This document shows, piece by piece, positions 38,377 to 47,713 of a stretch of 64,000 bases of DNA (within the stretch, counting starts at the first letter, position 1; each line of letters opens with the position of its first letter). Under the pieces are notes generated by a model, which saw only the letters and a list, made by a program, of their open reading frames with translations, was not told the origin of the DNA and ran no database searches. Origin of the DNA: Bacillus tianshenii. GTDB taxonomy: Bacteria > Bacillota > Bacilli > Bacillales > Bacillaceae_N. Where the stretch lies: contig CP129018.1 in the NCBI GenBank assembly GCA_020524525.2, forward strand, positions 1,054,001 through 1,118,000. Direction: 5' to 3'. The translations under genes and the position numbers were made by a program.

Positions 38377-39688
38377 TGATATGTTAAGTCAAGACGAAAT
38401 TGACGCACTCCTTCGCGGTGGCGATGATGATGACGGAGGAGGCGGTGATGAGCCATCAGTCGATGATTATCTATCTGCGATTGAACAAGATGCACTCGGA
38501 GAGGTTGGGAATATCTCCTTTGGGAGTTCCGCAACTGCCTTGTCCACACTATTAAACCAAAAGGTAGATATCACAACTCCGCGTGTTTCGATTATTCAAA
38601 AAGCGAAACTGCAGGAAGAATTCCCGGACCCTTATGTAGCCATTGAGGTTGAATATACAGTTGGGTTTCGAGGTTCTAACATCCTCGTCATTAAGACGAC
38701 AGATGCGGCAATAATTGCTGATTTGATGTTAGGCGGAGATGGGACAAATCCTTCAGAAGATTTGGGAGAAATTCAATTAAGTGCTGTTCAAGAAGCAATG
38801 AACCAAATGATGGGTTCAGCTGCGACTTCAATGTCAACGGTGTTTAGTAAGAAAGTCGACATTTCACCTCCAGCAATTGATATTTTGAATGTGAAAGATG
38901 GAGATGGAACAGATCGACTCCCAGATGAGGATGTGTTCGTCCAAATCTCTTTTAACTTAAAAATTGGTGATTTAATTGATTCCAACTTAATGCAGTTGTT
39001 GCCTGTCGATTTTGCAAAAGAATTGGTTGATAACTTAATGAACCCTCCACAAGAAGGTGAGGAGGAACAAGAAGAGCAAGCAGCTCAGCCAAGTCAGCCG
39101 CCACAACAGGAGCAGGCACCTCAGCCGCAAGCACCACAGCAACAGGCGCCACCACCTGATTATGGCATGCAGCAACAGCAACAAATGCCGCCACAACCAC
39201 AGATGGACCAACAATACCAGCAGCAGGCATATCAACAGCAAGGGTATCCGCCACAGCAGCCGTATCCGCAGCAACCTGCACCAGGGTATTATCAGCAACC
39301 ACCAATGCAGCAGATGCCGCCTCAAACAGGGCCGCAGCATATTGGCGGCGGATTTTATGGGCAGAACCCTGATGTTCAATCAGCAGAATTTACTTCATTT
39401 GGGGCACCAAACTTACAGCCTCAAGAAGCAAATAACTTAAATATGTTGTTGGATATTCCACTCCAAGTAACAGTTGAGTTAGGGCGTACAAAGCGTTCTG
39501 TACAAGAAATATTAGAGTTGTCACCAGGGTCAATTGTTGAGTTAGATAAACTAGCAGGTGAACCTGTTGATATTTTAGTCAACAATAAGTTAATTGCTAC
39601 AGGGGAAGTCGTGGTCATCGAAGAAAACTTCGGTGTTCGCGTAACTGATATTATTAGTCAAAAAGAACGAATGAAAAAATTACAATAA
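38366..39688 (+). CDS. fliY: Flagellar motor switch phosphatase FliY
   Basis: FliY combines a CheC-like CheY-P phosphatase with a FliN-type C-terminal domain. It has 440 residues, against 378 in B. subtilis. The order is the CheY-binding peptide MLSQDEIDALLRGG, two phosphatase-type repeats (DALGEVGNISFGSSATALST and LSAVQEAMNQMMGSAATSMS), then a Pro/Gln/Tyr-rich linker of about 110 residues (228-338) and the SpoA domain (LDIPLQVTVELGRTKRSVQE). The linker accounts for the extra length. AAGGAGGTGA within fliM sets the start. Confidence 0.96.
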   Translation: MVSDDMLSQDEIDALLRGGDDDDGGGGDEPSVDDYLSAIEQDALGEVGNISFGSSATALSTLLNQKVDITTPRVSIIQKAKLQEEFPDPYVAIEVEYTVGFRGSNILVIKTTDAAIIADLMLGGDGTNPSEDLGEIQLSAVQEAMNQMMGSAATSMSTVFSKKVDISPPAIDILNVKDGDGTDRLPDEDVFVQISFNLKIGDLIDSNLMQLLPVDFAKELVDNLMNPPQEGEEEQEEQAAQPSQPPQQEQAPQPQAPQQQAPPPDYGMQQQQQMPPQPQMDQQYQQQAYQQQGYPPQQPYPQQPAPGYYQQPPMQQMPPQTGPQHIGGGFYGQNPDVQSAEFTSFGAPNLQPQEANNLNMLLDIPLQVTVELGRTKRSVQEILELSPGSIVELDKLAGEPVDILVNNKLIATGEVVVIEENFGVRVTDIISQKERMKKLQ

Positions 39689-39707
39689 TTAACGGGGGAA
39701 TGAGAAG

Positions 39708-40070
39708 ATGTCAGGAAGAATTTTGATTGTTGATGATGCAGCATTTATGCGCATGATGATTAAAGATATCCTTTCAAAAAATGGATTTGAGGTTGTTGAT
39801 GAAGCTGCTGATGGCGCACAAGCAGTTGAAAAATATAAAGAGCATAACCCAGATCTTGTAACGATGGATATTACAATGCCTGAAATGGATGGAATCACAT
39901 CTCTAAAGGAAATTAAGAAAATCAACCCAGAGGCTAAGATCATTATGTGTTCCGCAATGGGTCAGCAAGCGATGGTAATTGACGCAATCCAGGCAGGGGC
40001 TAAGGACTTTATCGTAAAGCCTTTCCAAGCTGATCGTGTATTAGAAGCAATTAAGAAAACTTTGGGATAA
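39708..40070 (+). CDS. cheY: Chemotaxis response regulator CheY
   Basis: CheY is phosphorylated by CheA and acts on FliM. It is a 120-residue single receiver domain with Asp9-Asp10, phospho-acceptor Asp54 (LVTMDITMPEMDG), Ser82 and Lys104 (FIVKPF). All catalytic residues are present. It starts 19 nt after fliY, as in B. subtilis. Confidence 0.97.
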   Translation: MSGRILIVDDAAFMRMMIKDILSKNGFEVVDEAADGAQAVEKYKEHNPDLVTMDITMPEMDGITSLKEIKKINPEAKIIMCSAMGQQAMVIDAIQAGAKDFIVKPFQADRVLEAIKKTLG

Positions 40071-40090
40071 TGTAAAAGAGGTGGCAACAC

Positions 40091-40822
40091 TTGTTGCAAA
40101 AATGCGTTCGCATACTTGCACTTTTACTATTCATTCTCTTTCTTCCGCATGGGCCAATTGCTTATGCGGAAGGCCAAAATGGGCCTAGTAGTGACTCTGA
40201 GGGAACAGTAGATGAATACTTAAAAGAAATGCAAGATAAAAAACAACAAGAACAGAAGGACACGACTTCAACACCGCAACAAAAAAATGAACAACAGCCA
40301 GGGACAGAAAATGAGGAGCTGGACAATCAATCGAATGAAGCACCTCCTACATTTGAAGGTAGTTTTTCATGGCTTGATTTAGTGAAGCTTTTTTTTGCGC
40401 TTTTTTTTGTCGTCGCCCTTATTTATTTACTTCTTCGTCTCGTCAACCAAAAGAACAAAGTGTTTGGGAATGCGAAGGCGTTGGAAAACGTCGGTGGGAT
40501 TTCCTTGGGTAATAACCGTTCCATTCAAATTGTTCGCCTAGGAGAACGAATCCTTGTCGTAGGCGTTGGCGAAACGATTACGCTTATTAAAGAAATTGAA
40601 TCAGAAGAAGAAGTGGCAGAGATTATCGAGGCCCAACACAAAGCATTATCACTACAACCGAACACGGACTTGTTTGCACGGTTATTGAATCGTCCAACAA
40701 AGGAAAGCCAAAGTAAGCATAAGGACCAATTTAAGAACCAATTGAAGGAGCAGCTGGATGAAATGGCGAAGGGAAGGAAGGAAATCTATGATTCCATTAA
40801 AGATGAGGAGAACGACAAGTGA
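40091..40822 (+). CDS. fliZ: Flagellar biosynthetic protein FliZ/FliO
   Basis: FliO-family proteins help FliP assemble into the export gate. It has 243 residues, with an N-terminal signal-like segment (residues 5-22, ending PIAYAEG), a charged low-complexity stretch, a second membrane segment (about 92-115) and a small cytoplasmic domain starting NAKALENVGGISLGNNRSIQ. The start is TTG, with an adjacent second TTG. It overlaps fliP by 4 nt. Confidence 0.9.
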   Translation: MLQKCVRILALLLFILFLPHGPIAYAEGQNGPSSDSEGTVDEYLKEMQDKKQQEQKDTTSTPQQKNEQQPGTENEELDNQSNEAPPTFEGSFSWLDLVKLFFALFFVVALIYLLLRLVNQKNKVFGNAKALENVGGISLGNNRSIQIVRLGERILVVGVGETITLIKEIESEEEVAEIIEAQHKALSLQPNTDLFARLLNRPTKESQSKHKDQFKNQLKEQLDEMAKGRKEIYDSIKDEENDK

Positions 40823-41496
40823 ATGATTTTATTCCGGGTATTGATCCAACATTATTAAATGATGACCCGGCAAATGTGTCGACTACGATTAAATTAATCC
40901 TTCTCTTAACGGTTTTATCATTAGCTCCTGGCATTCTCGTCTTGATGACATGCTTTACTCGTATTGTGATTGTTCTTTCGTTTGTGCGAACATCGTTGGC
41001 AACGCAGCAAATGCCGCCAACACAGGTGCTAATTAGCTTGGCTTTATTTTTAACTTTTTTTATTATGGCCCCGACCTTTTCAGAAGTGAATGAGCAAGCG
41101 TTAACGCCTTTTTTAGAAGGGGAGCTTACGCAAGAAGAAGCTTTTGATAAGGCCGCCGCTCCAATGAAAGATTTTATGAGCAAGCATACGAGGCAAAAGG
41201 ATTTGGAACTGTTTTTAAATTATGCGCAAATGGAGCGACCGGAAACGATTGAGGATATCCCGTTAACAGCACTTGTGCCTGCCTTTGCAATAAGCGAAAT
41301 AAAAACAGCTTTTCAAATCGGATTTATGGTGTTTGTGCCTTTTCTAGTTATTGATATGGCTGTAGCCAGTGTTTTGATGTCAATGGGGATGATGATGCTT
41401 CCACCTGTTATGATTTCTTTACCTTTTAAAATATTATTATTTGTATTAGTAGACGGTTGGTATTTAGTCGTAAAGTCATTGCTTGCAAGTTATTAG
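40819..41496 (+). CDS. fliP: Flagellar export gate protein FliP
   Basis: FliP is the main pore subunit of the type III export gate. It has 225 residues and four membrane segments. Signature stretches are LMTCFTRIVIVLSFVRTSLA and VASVLMSMGMMMLPPVMISL followed by PFKILLFVLVDGW. The start is GTG overlapping the fliZ stop, with AGGAG inside fliZ. Confidence 0.97.
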   Translation: MNDFIPGIDPTLLNDDPANVSTTIKLILLLTVLSLAPGILVLMTCFTRIVIVLSFVRTSLATQQMPPTQVLISLALFLTFFIMAPTFSEVNEQALTPFLEGELTQEEAFDKAAAPMKDFMSKHTRQKDLELFLNYAQMERPETIEDIPLTALVPAFAISEIKTAFQIGFMVFVPFLVIDMAVASVLMSMGMMMLPPVMISLPFKILLFVLVDGWYLVVKSLLASY

Positions 41497-41512
41497 AAAG
41501 GTTGACCGCGAA

Positions 41513-41782
41513 ATGGATGCACAATTTGTAATAGGTATTGCAGAGAAAGGGATTAACACCGTTTTAATGGTTTCATTGCCGCTTTTAGGGTTGGCGTTAG
41601 GCGTCGGTCTTCTGGTTAGTATTTTCCAAGCGACGACACAAATTCAAGAGCAGACACTTGCTTTTATCCCGAAAATTGTTGCGGTATTATTGGGCTTGAT
41701 TTTTTTTGGTCCATGGATGCTAACACAACTAATTGACTTTACCTTTCAAATCTTAAATAACTTGCACCATTACATAGGGTAA
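41513..41782 (+). CDS. fliQ: Flagellar export gate protein FliQ
   Basis: FliQ is a small gate subunit with two membrane helices. It has 89 residues, equal to B. subtilis FliQ, with FQATTQIQEQTLAFIPKIVA in the loop. The ATG at 41513 is chosen because an upstream alternative would overlap fliP and exceed the family length. Confidence 0.96.
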   Translation: MDAQFVIGIAEKGINTVLMVSLPLLGLALGVGLLVSIFQATTQIQEQTLAFIPKIVAVLLGLIFFGPWMLTQLIDFTFQILNNLHHYIG

Positions 41783-41785
41783 CGA

Positions 41786-42562
41786 ATGACGCAATTTATT
41801 AATGATTTTCCTATCTTTTTACTTATTCTTGTAAGGGTCAGCTCTTTTTTTATAACTGTGCCGTTATTTTCGTATCGTAATATTCCGTCTACCCATAAAA
41901 TTGGACTTGCAGCACTGATGAGTTATTTAATGTTCTTTACGATTGATAAGCCTGATATCGCAATTGATGGTTTATATATCATGCTTGTCTTGAAAGAAGT
42001 GATGGTTGGACTTCTAATTGGTCTTGTCGCTTACATGGTAACGACAGCGATTCAGATTGCCGGCGGGTTTATTGACTTTCAAATGGGGTTTGCGATTGCC
42101 AACGTTATTGACCCACAGACAGGTGTACAAAGTCCAATCATGGGTCAATATTTATATACATTTGCCATGTTATTGCTGCTGATACTAAATGCGCACCACT
42201 TAATATTAGATGGTATCTTTTACAGCTATCGTCTTATACCGGTTGATCAATTAACAATACCTTTTGGAGAAGAAAATATTGTCCGCTTTATTACAAAAAT
42301 GTTTAGTACCGTGTTTTTGATTGCTTTTCAAATGGCCGTTCCTGTTGTTGGCTGTTTGTTCCTAGTTGATGTAGCGCTCGGTATTGTGGCAAGAACAGTC
42401 CCGCAGTTAAATATATTTGTTGTTGGGCTGCCGTTAAAAATTCTTGTTAGTTTTCTAGTACTAGTGTTGGTCATGCCGATCTTTATGATGTTGATTCAAG
42501 ACTTATTTGTGATGATGCTGAAAACAATGCGAGGGCTAATGGAATTAATAGGGGGCGTGTAG
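41786..42562 (+). CDS. fliR: Flagellar export gate protein FliR
   Basis: FliR completes the FliP5Q4R1 gate and contacts FlhB. It has 258 residues and about six membrane helices. Family motifs include KEVMVGLLIGLVAYMVTTAI and GFIDFQMGFAIANVIDPQTG. It starts 3 nt after fliQ and is followed 1 nt later by flhB. Confidence 0.97.
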   Translation: MTQFINDFPIFLLILVRVSSFFITVPLFSYRNIPSTHKIGLAALMSYLMFFTIDKPDIAIDGLYIMLVLKEVMVGLLIGLVAYMVTTAIQIAGGFIDFQMGFAIANVIDPQTGVQSPIMGQYLYTFAMLLLLILNAHHLILDGIFYSYRLIPVDQLTIPFGEENIVRFITKMFSTVFLIAFQMAVPVVGCLFLVDVALGIVARTVPQLNIFVVGLPLKILVSFLVLVLVMPIFMMLIQDLFVMMLKTMRGLMELIGGV

Positions 42563-42563
42563 G

Positions 42564-43646
42564 ATGAGTTATTTAAAGCTTGATTTACAATTCTTTTCAG
42601 GTGAAAAAACTGAAAAAGCGACCCCGAAGAAACGCCAGGATGCAAGAAAAAAGGGACAAGTGGCTAAAAGTCAAGATGTCGGCACAGCCCTCATCTTGTT
42701 TTTTGTTTTTCTATTGTTTTGGTTTTCAGGTGATATGATAAGCGGGCGGATGTATTCAATTCTTAACCACGCATTCTTAGAATATGTGTACTGGGATGTG
42801 ACGGAGCAAAATGTACACCGCATGTTTGTAGAGTATAGTGTACAAGCTGCTTTGCTTGTAGCTCCTATTATGCTTATTGCAATGGTAGCAGGTGTAGTTG
42901 CAAATTATATGCAAGTCGGCTTTTTATTTACAACAGAAGTGCTGAAAATGGATTTGAAAAAAATAAATCCAATCTCTGGCTTAAAGAAAATCTTCGGATT
43001 ACGTGCAATTGTTGAAATGTTGAAATCAATTCTTAAAATTTCGTTAGTCGGTGTTGTAACGTTTACGGTGTTATGGTTTCAATTCGACCAAGTGATGCTT
43101 CTATCTCAAAAGAGCATCGAAGCTTCAGTCGGCTTTATCGGAAATTTAATTGTTCAGATGGGGCTTGCAGCTTCTCTATTACTGCTCGTTTTATCCGTAT
43201 TAGATTACACGTATCAAAAATTTGAACATGAAAAATCCCTTCGTATGTCGAAACAAGACTTGAAGGATGAGCATAAAAATTCTGAAGGTGACCCGAAGAT
43301 CAAATCAAAAATTAAAGAAAAACAAAGACAAATGGCGATGCAGCGTATGATGCAGGAAGTTCCGCAAGCAGATGTCGTCATTACCAATCCGACTCATTAT
43401 TCGATCGCTATTAAATATGATGAGACGAAAGCAGATGCACCATATGTTGTCGCAAAAGGTGTCGATTATGTTGCATTGAAAATTCGACAAGTTGCGGAAA
43501 ACCATGATGTCACAATGGTGGAAAACCGGCCGTTAGCTCGTGCTTTATATGCACAGGCTGAAATTGGCGATGTCATTCCAGAAGAATTCTTTAAAGCAGT
43601 TGCCGAAGTGCTTGCTTATGTATACCGTTTGAAACAGAAAGTTTAG
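42564..43646 (+). CDS. flhB: Flagellar export switch protein FlhB
   Basis: FlhB sets substrate specificity of the export apparatus. It has 360 residues. The N-terminal part reads GEKTEKATPKKRQDARKKGQ followed by V; four membrane segments follow. The autocleavage site Asn-Pro-Thr-His is at codons 275-278, followed by the cytoplasmic domain YSIAIKYDETKADAPYVVAK. It is intact, unlike YlqH which lacks this site. Confidence 0.97.
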   Translation: MSYLKLDLQFFSGEKTEKATPKKRQDARKKGQVAKSQDVGTALILFFVFLLFWFSGDMISGRMYSILNHAFLEYVYWDVTEQNVHRMFVEYSVQAALLVAPIMLIAMVAGVVANYMQVGFLFTTEVLKMDLKKINPISGLKKIFGLRAIVEMLKSILKISLVGVVTFTVLWFQFDQVMLLSQKSIEASVGFIGNLIVQMGLAASLLLLVLSVLDYTYQKFEHEKSLRMSKQDLKDEHKNSEGDPKIKSKIKEKQRQMAMQRMMQEVPQADVVITNPTHYSIAIKYDETKADAPYVVAKGVDYVALKIRQVAENHDVTMVENRPLARALYAQAEIGDVIPEEFFKAVAEVLAYVYRLKQKV

Positions 43647-43662
43647 GTTAGGAGAGAAGTGA

Positions 43663-45702
43663 ATGTCAGCAAAAGATTTATCGGTCTTATTTGGTGTTAT
43701 TTTAATTATTGCAATGCTTGTCATTCCATTTCCACCATGGTTGTTAAGCCTGCTTATTATCGTCAATATTTCACTTGCACTGATTGTCATACTTGTGTCG
43801 ATGAATATGCAGGAAGCATTACAGTTTTCGATTTTTCCATCCCTCTTATTACTATTAACGTTATTCCGTCTCGGTTTAAACGTTTCCACGACCCGTTCGA
43901 TTCTTGGTGAGGGTGAAGCAGGAAAGGTTATCGAAACGTTTGGTTCTTTCGTAATTGGAGGAAACCCACTTGTTGGACTTGTTGTATTCTTAATCCTTAT
44001 TATTATTCAGTTTATGGTCATTACGAAAGGTGCAGAACGTGTATCAGAGGTAGCGGCACGTTTTACACTAGATGCGATGCCAGGTAAACAAATGAGTATT
44101 GATGCGGATTTAAATGCGGGAATGATTTCAGAAGCAGAAGCACGAGAGCGTCGGAAGAAAATTGAAGGTGAAGCGGACTTTTACGGTGCTATGGATGGTG
44201 CGAGTAAATTCGTAAAAGGGGACGCGATTGCCGGTATTATTATCGTATTAATTAATATTATTTTTGGAATGATTATTGGTGTCGTTCAAATGGAAATGAG
44301 CCTTGGAGAAGCCTCCCAGCGTTTTACGTTGTTAACAGTAGGGGATGGACTTGTCAGTCAGATACCAGCCTTATTAATTTCCACCGCTACAGGGATCGTT
44401 GTCACACGTGCTGCTTCTGAAGGTAATCTCGGTGATGACATCTCTAAGCAGCTGCTTGCTTATCCAAAATTATTGTACGTGGCTGGGGGGACAATTGCTG
44501 GTTTTGGGCTCTTTACCCCAATTGGTCCTGTTATCACATTGCCGGTAGCAGCTGTGCTAGCTGGTGGAGCTTACTTCTTAAGTCGAAATGAAGTGAAAAT
44601 GCAAGAAGCGGCGGATGTCGAAGAGGAAGAAGTTGAAGAAGAGGAAGATATGAAGAGCCCTGAAAGTGTTGTCAACTTATTGAATGTTGACCCGATCGAG
44701 TTTGAGTTTGGTTATGGGCTTATTCCGCTTGCTGATGCTAATCAAGGCGGTGATTTGTTAGACCGTATTGTGATGATTCGTCGTCAGCTTGCACTTGAAA
44801 TGGGACTTGTTGTTCCTGTTGTTCGTATTCGTGATAACATTCAACTTCAACCAAATGAGTATCGGATAAAAATCAAGGGTAATGAGCTTGCAAGAGGAGA
44901 ATTATTATTGGATCACTTTATGGCGATGAGCCCTGGGATCGAAGATGAATCGATTGAAGGAATTGATACAGTTGAGCCTGCCTTTGGTTTACCAGCAAAA
45001 TGGGTTACTGAGGAAATGAAAGAAATGGCTGAACTATCAGGTTATACAGTTGTCGACCCGCCATCTGTTGTCTCAACACACTTAACGGAAATTGTTAAAA
45101 ACAATGCGCATGAGCTGCTAGGCCGTCAAGAAACACAGCAATTAATTGAACACCTGAAAGAATCCTATCCAATACTAGTTGAAGAAGTAACGCCAAATCC
45201 TCTTACTGTCGGGGATGTGCAAAAGGTATTAGCAAACTTATTGCGTGAGCGTGTGTCTATTCGAAATCTGCCTGTTATCTTTGAAGGGTTGGCAGACTAC
45301 GGACGTTTAACAGATGATATGAGCCTTCTAACAGAGTATGTTCGTCAAGGCTTGGCACGACAAATTACTCGGCAATATGTTATTGAAGGAGAATCATTAA
45401 AAGTCGTCACATTATCTGGTACAGTCGAAAAGTTAATTGCCGAAAGTGTACAGCAGACTGAGCATGGTAATTTCTTATCACTTGATCCGAATGATTCTCA
45501 AATTATACTTGAGCACATTTCAGCAGAAATTGAGCGTTTAGCGATGCAGGAACAAACACCAATTTTATTATGTTCACCTGCGATTCGAATGTATATTAAG
45601 CAATTGATTGACCCGTACCTTCCAGCTGTTCCAGTTTTATCTTATAATGAACTTGAATCAACTGTTGAAGTGCAGAGTGTAGGGGTGGTGGATGTTGCAT
45701 GA
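43663..45702 (+). CDS. flhA: Flagellar export protein FlhA
   Basis: FlhA is the proton-driven export motor and chaperone docking platform. It has 679 residues, with eight N-terminal membrane helices and the FHIPEP signature ARFTLDAMPGKQMSIDADLN followed by AGMI, with a conserved cytoplasmic loop EADFYGAMDGASKFVKGDAI. A short acidic linker precedes the C-terminal domain. The last 4 nt overlap flhF. Confidence 0.98.
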   Translation: MSAKDLSVLFGVILIIAMLVIPFPPWLLSLLIIVNISLALIVILVSMNMQEALQFSIFPSLLLLLTLFRLGLNVSTTRSILGEGEAGKVIETFGSFVIGGNPLVGLVVFLILIIIQFMVITKGAERVSEVAARFTLDAMPGKQMSIDADLNAGMISEAEARERRKKIEGEADFYGAMDGASKFVKGDAIAGIIIVLINIIFGMIIGVVQMEMSLGEASQRFTLLTVGDGLVSQIPALLISTATGIVVTRAASEGNLGDDISKQLLAYPKLLYVAGGTIAGFGLFTPIGPVITLPVAAVLAGGAYFLSRNEVKMQEAADVEEEEVEEEEDMKSPESVVNLLNVDPIEFEFGYGLIPLADANQGGDLLDRIVMIRRQLALEMGLVVPVVRIRDNIQLQPNEYRIKIKGNELARGELLLDHFMAMSPGIEDESIEGIDTVEPAFGLPAKWVTEEMKEMAELSGYTVVDPPSVVSTHLTEIVKNNAHELLGRQETQQLIEHLKESYPILVEEVTPNPLTVGDVQKVLANLLRERVSIRNLPVIFEGLADYGRLTDDMSLLTEYVRQGLARQITRQYVIEGESLKVVTLSGTVEKLIAESVQQTEHGNFLSLDPNDSQIILEHISAEIERLAMQEQTPILLCSPAIRMYIKQLIDPYLPAVPVLSYNELESTVEVQSVGVVDVA

Positions 45703-46859
45703 AAGTAAAAAAGTTCATAGCTCCTTCGATGCCTGAAGCAATGAAGAAAGTTCGTGCTGAGCTTGGGAAGGATGCTGTTATTTTAAATTCTAAAGTAATA
45801 AATAAAGGCGGTTTATTTGGGTTATTTGCAAAGAAAAATATCGAAGTCATTGCAGCGATTGATCCAGAAGGTTCATCTTCACCGAAGCAAACGAAAAAAA
45901 TAGTTGTACCGAAAGAAGAAAACCGGATCCCTTTACCGAAACAACCTGAATACCTTAAATCGAACTCTTCACCTGATTTAATGAAGGAAATTCAGGAGCT
46001 TAAGTCGATGATGGAAAGTATCTCTTCCGATAACTCAGGTGTTGCTTCTCATTATCCAGCTCCTGTTCAAACAGTTTATCGCCTTTTATCAGAGCAAGAT
46101 GTTAACCCTCATATTCGGGATGAATTAATTAGTTCTTTAATGGAGAACTGGTACTTGCATAAAGGTGATGCTGTTTTTGATGAAGTGTATAACTGGTTGA
46201 TCCAAAGGTTAGAAGAAAAATTCTCAAACCTTTCCTTTGGCCCAGTGAAATTGAATCGAAAATATACAAATGTTGTCGGTCCAACAGGGGTTGGAAAAAC
46301 AACAACCTTAGCGAAAATGGCCGCATACTCGGTTTTGAAAGAAAATAAAAAATGTGCGTTTATTACAACAGATACGTATCGAATTGCGGCTGTTGAACAA
46401 TTAAAGACCTATGCAAAAATTTTAGATATTCCGTTAGAAGTTGCTTATACAATCGATGATTTCCGAAAAGCAAAGGAAAAATTCGCTGAATATGACAAGG
46501 TCTTTATTGATACAGCAGGACGAAACTTTCGTAACAAAGAATATATTAAAGACCTTAAGAGTGTTGTCGATTTCGATAAAGAAATGGAAACCTATCTTGT
46601 GCTAGCTCTAACGGCAAAAGATGTGGACATGGAACGGATCTTCGAACAGTTTAAGGCAGTTACCATCGACCGATTAATTTTTACGAAGGTAGATGAAACA
46701 GAAAAGTACGGATCATTAATTAATTTACCGTTTAAACATGCAATTGGTGTCGCTTATGTAACGAATGGGCAAAATGTCCCGGATGATATAAAAGAAGCTT
46801 CGCCGCGTTATTTAATTAATCAAGTATTTGGAGTCGACCGCTATGAGGGATCAAGCTGA
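45699..46859 (+). CDS. flhF: Flagellar GTPase FlhF
   Basis: FlhF is the third SRP-type GTPase in this window and controls the placement of basal bodies. It has 386 residues: a basic B-domain, N-domain and G-domain with [15 protein letters not shown] (about 192-206), DTAGRNF and FTKVDET. The start overlaps the end of flhA, and the end overlaps flhG by 17 nt, which fits the FlhF-FlhG functional pairing. Confidence 0.97.
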   Translation: MKVKKFIAPSMPEAMKKVRAELGKDAVILNSKVINKGGLFGLFAKKNIEVIAAIDPEGSSSPKQTKKIVVPKEENRIPLPKQPEYLKSNSSPDLMKEIQELKSMMESISSDNSGVASHYPAPVQTVYRLLSEQDVNPHIRDELISSLMENWYLHKGDAVFDEVYNWLIQRLEEKFSNLSFGPVKLNRKYTNVVGPTGVGKTTTLAKMAAYSVLKENKKCAFITTDTYRIAAVEQLKTYAKILDIPLEVAYTIDDFRKAKEKFAEYDKVFIDTAGRNFRNKEYIKDLKSVVDFDKEMETYLVLALTAKDVDMERIFEQFKAVTIDRLIFTKVDETEKYGSLINLPFKHAIGVAYVTNGQNVPDDIKEASPRYLINQVFGVDRYEGSS

Positions 46860-47706
46860 AAGTCTACGATTGAAGCTAAAGAAACAATCTAATCAAAATG
46901 AAGCGAAAGCAATTGCAGTGGTAAGCGGTAAAGGCGGAGTTGGAAAGTCAAACTTTTCATTGAATTTTGCGCTAGGTTTATCAAATAAAGGGGCAAAGGT
47001 TCTGTTATTTGATATGGATATTGGAATGGGCAATATTGATATCTTAATGGGCTTAAATGCAAAGCACTCAATTGTCGATTTATTCGAGCATAACTTACCA
47101 ATTCGTGATATTATTGAGATAGGAACAGGAAATCTTTCCTATATTGCAGGCGGGTCTGGTATGACAAATTTATTTAAAATGGAAGAAGACCGCTATCAAT
47201 ATTTTCTTGATCAGCTGGATTCGGTATTCGAAGAGTATGATTATATTATTTTTGATATTGGGGCCGGGATTTCACAAGAGAGTTTGAAGTTTATTCTTTC
47301 GGCTCATGAGCTGGTTGTCGTTACGACGCCTGAGCCGACCTCAATGACAGATGCTTATGCAATGATGAAATATATTCACCTTCGAAAAGAAGATATTCCA
47401 TTTTATTTATTAGTCAATCGTACCTATGATGAAAGGCAAGCCCTTCAGTCCTATAATCGGTTACAACGAGTCTGTGAACAATTTTTGAAACGTAAATTGC
47501 AATATTTAGGCGATTTACCTGACGATCGTTCTGTATTAGCAGCAGTGTCAAAACAAACGCCATTTTTGCTATATGATGAACGTTCTGCAGCTAGTCAAGC
47601 AATGAGAGAAATTATTAAACGTTATGAAAATAGTAGTTTTAAAGTGGAAGGTACGTCGAGGCATGGTTTTATTTCAAAGCTAAAACGATTTTTGAAAGAA
47701 AGGTAG
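46843..47706 (+). CDS. flhG: Flagellum number regulator FlhG (YlxH, MinD-like)
   Basis: FlhG is a MinD/ParA-type ATPase that stimulates FlhF GTPase and controls flagellar number and pattern. It has 287 residues. The deviant Walker A is SGKGGVGKSNFSLNFA, and the N-terminal peptide (DQAESLRLKLKKQ) resembles the FlhF-activating helix. Walker B lies in YDYIIFDIGAG. The gene is nested into the flhF end. A longer upstream start (TTG at 46828) is possible but less likely. Confidence 0.95.
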   Translation: MRDQAESLRLKLKKQSNQNEAKAIAVVSGKGGVGKSNFSLNFALGLSNKGAKVLLFDMDIGMGNIDILMGLNAKHSIVDLFEHNLPIRDIIEIGTGNLSYIAGGSGMTNLFKMEEDRYQYFLDQLDSVFEEYDYIIFDIGAGISQESLKFILSAHELVVVTTPEPTSMTDAYAMMKYIHLRKEDIPFYLLVNRTYDERQALQSYNRLQRVCEQFLKRKLQYLGDLPDDRSVLAAVSKQTPFLLYDERSAASQAMREIIKRYENSSFKVEGTSRHGFISKLKRFLKER

Positions 47707-47713
47707 GGGGGCG

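Noticed and set aside
38952-39379. Long reverse-strand and alternate-frame open readings opposite fliY
   Set aside because: They arise from the Pro/Gln-rich repeat codons of fliY and have low-complexity composition with no start signals.
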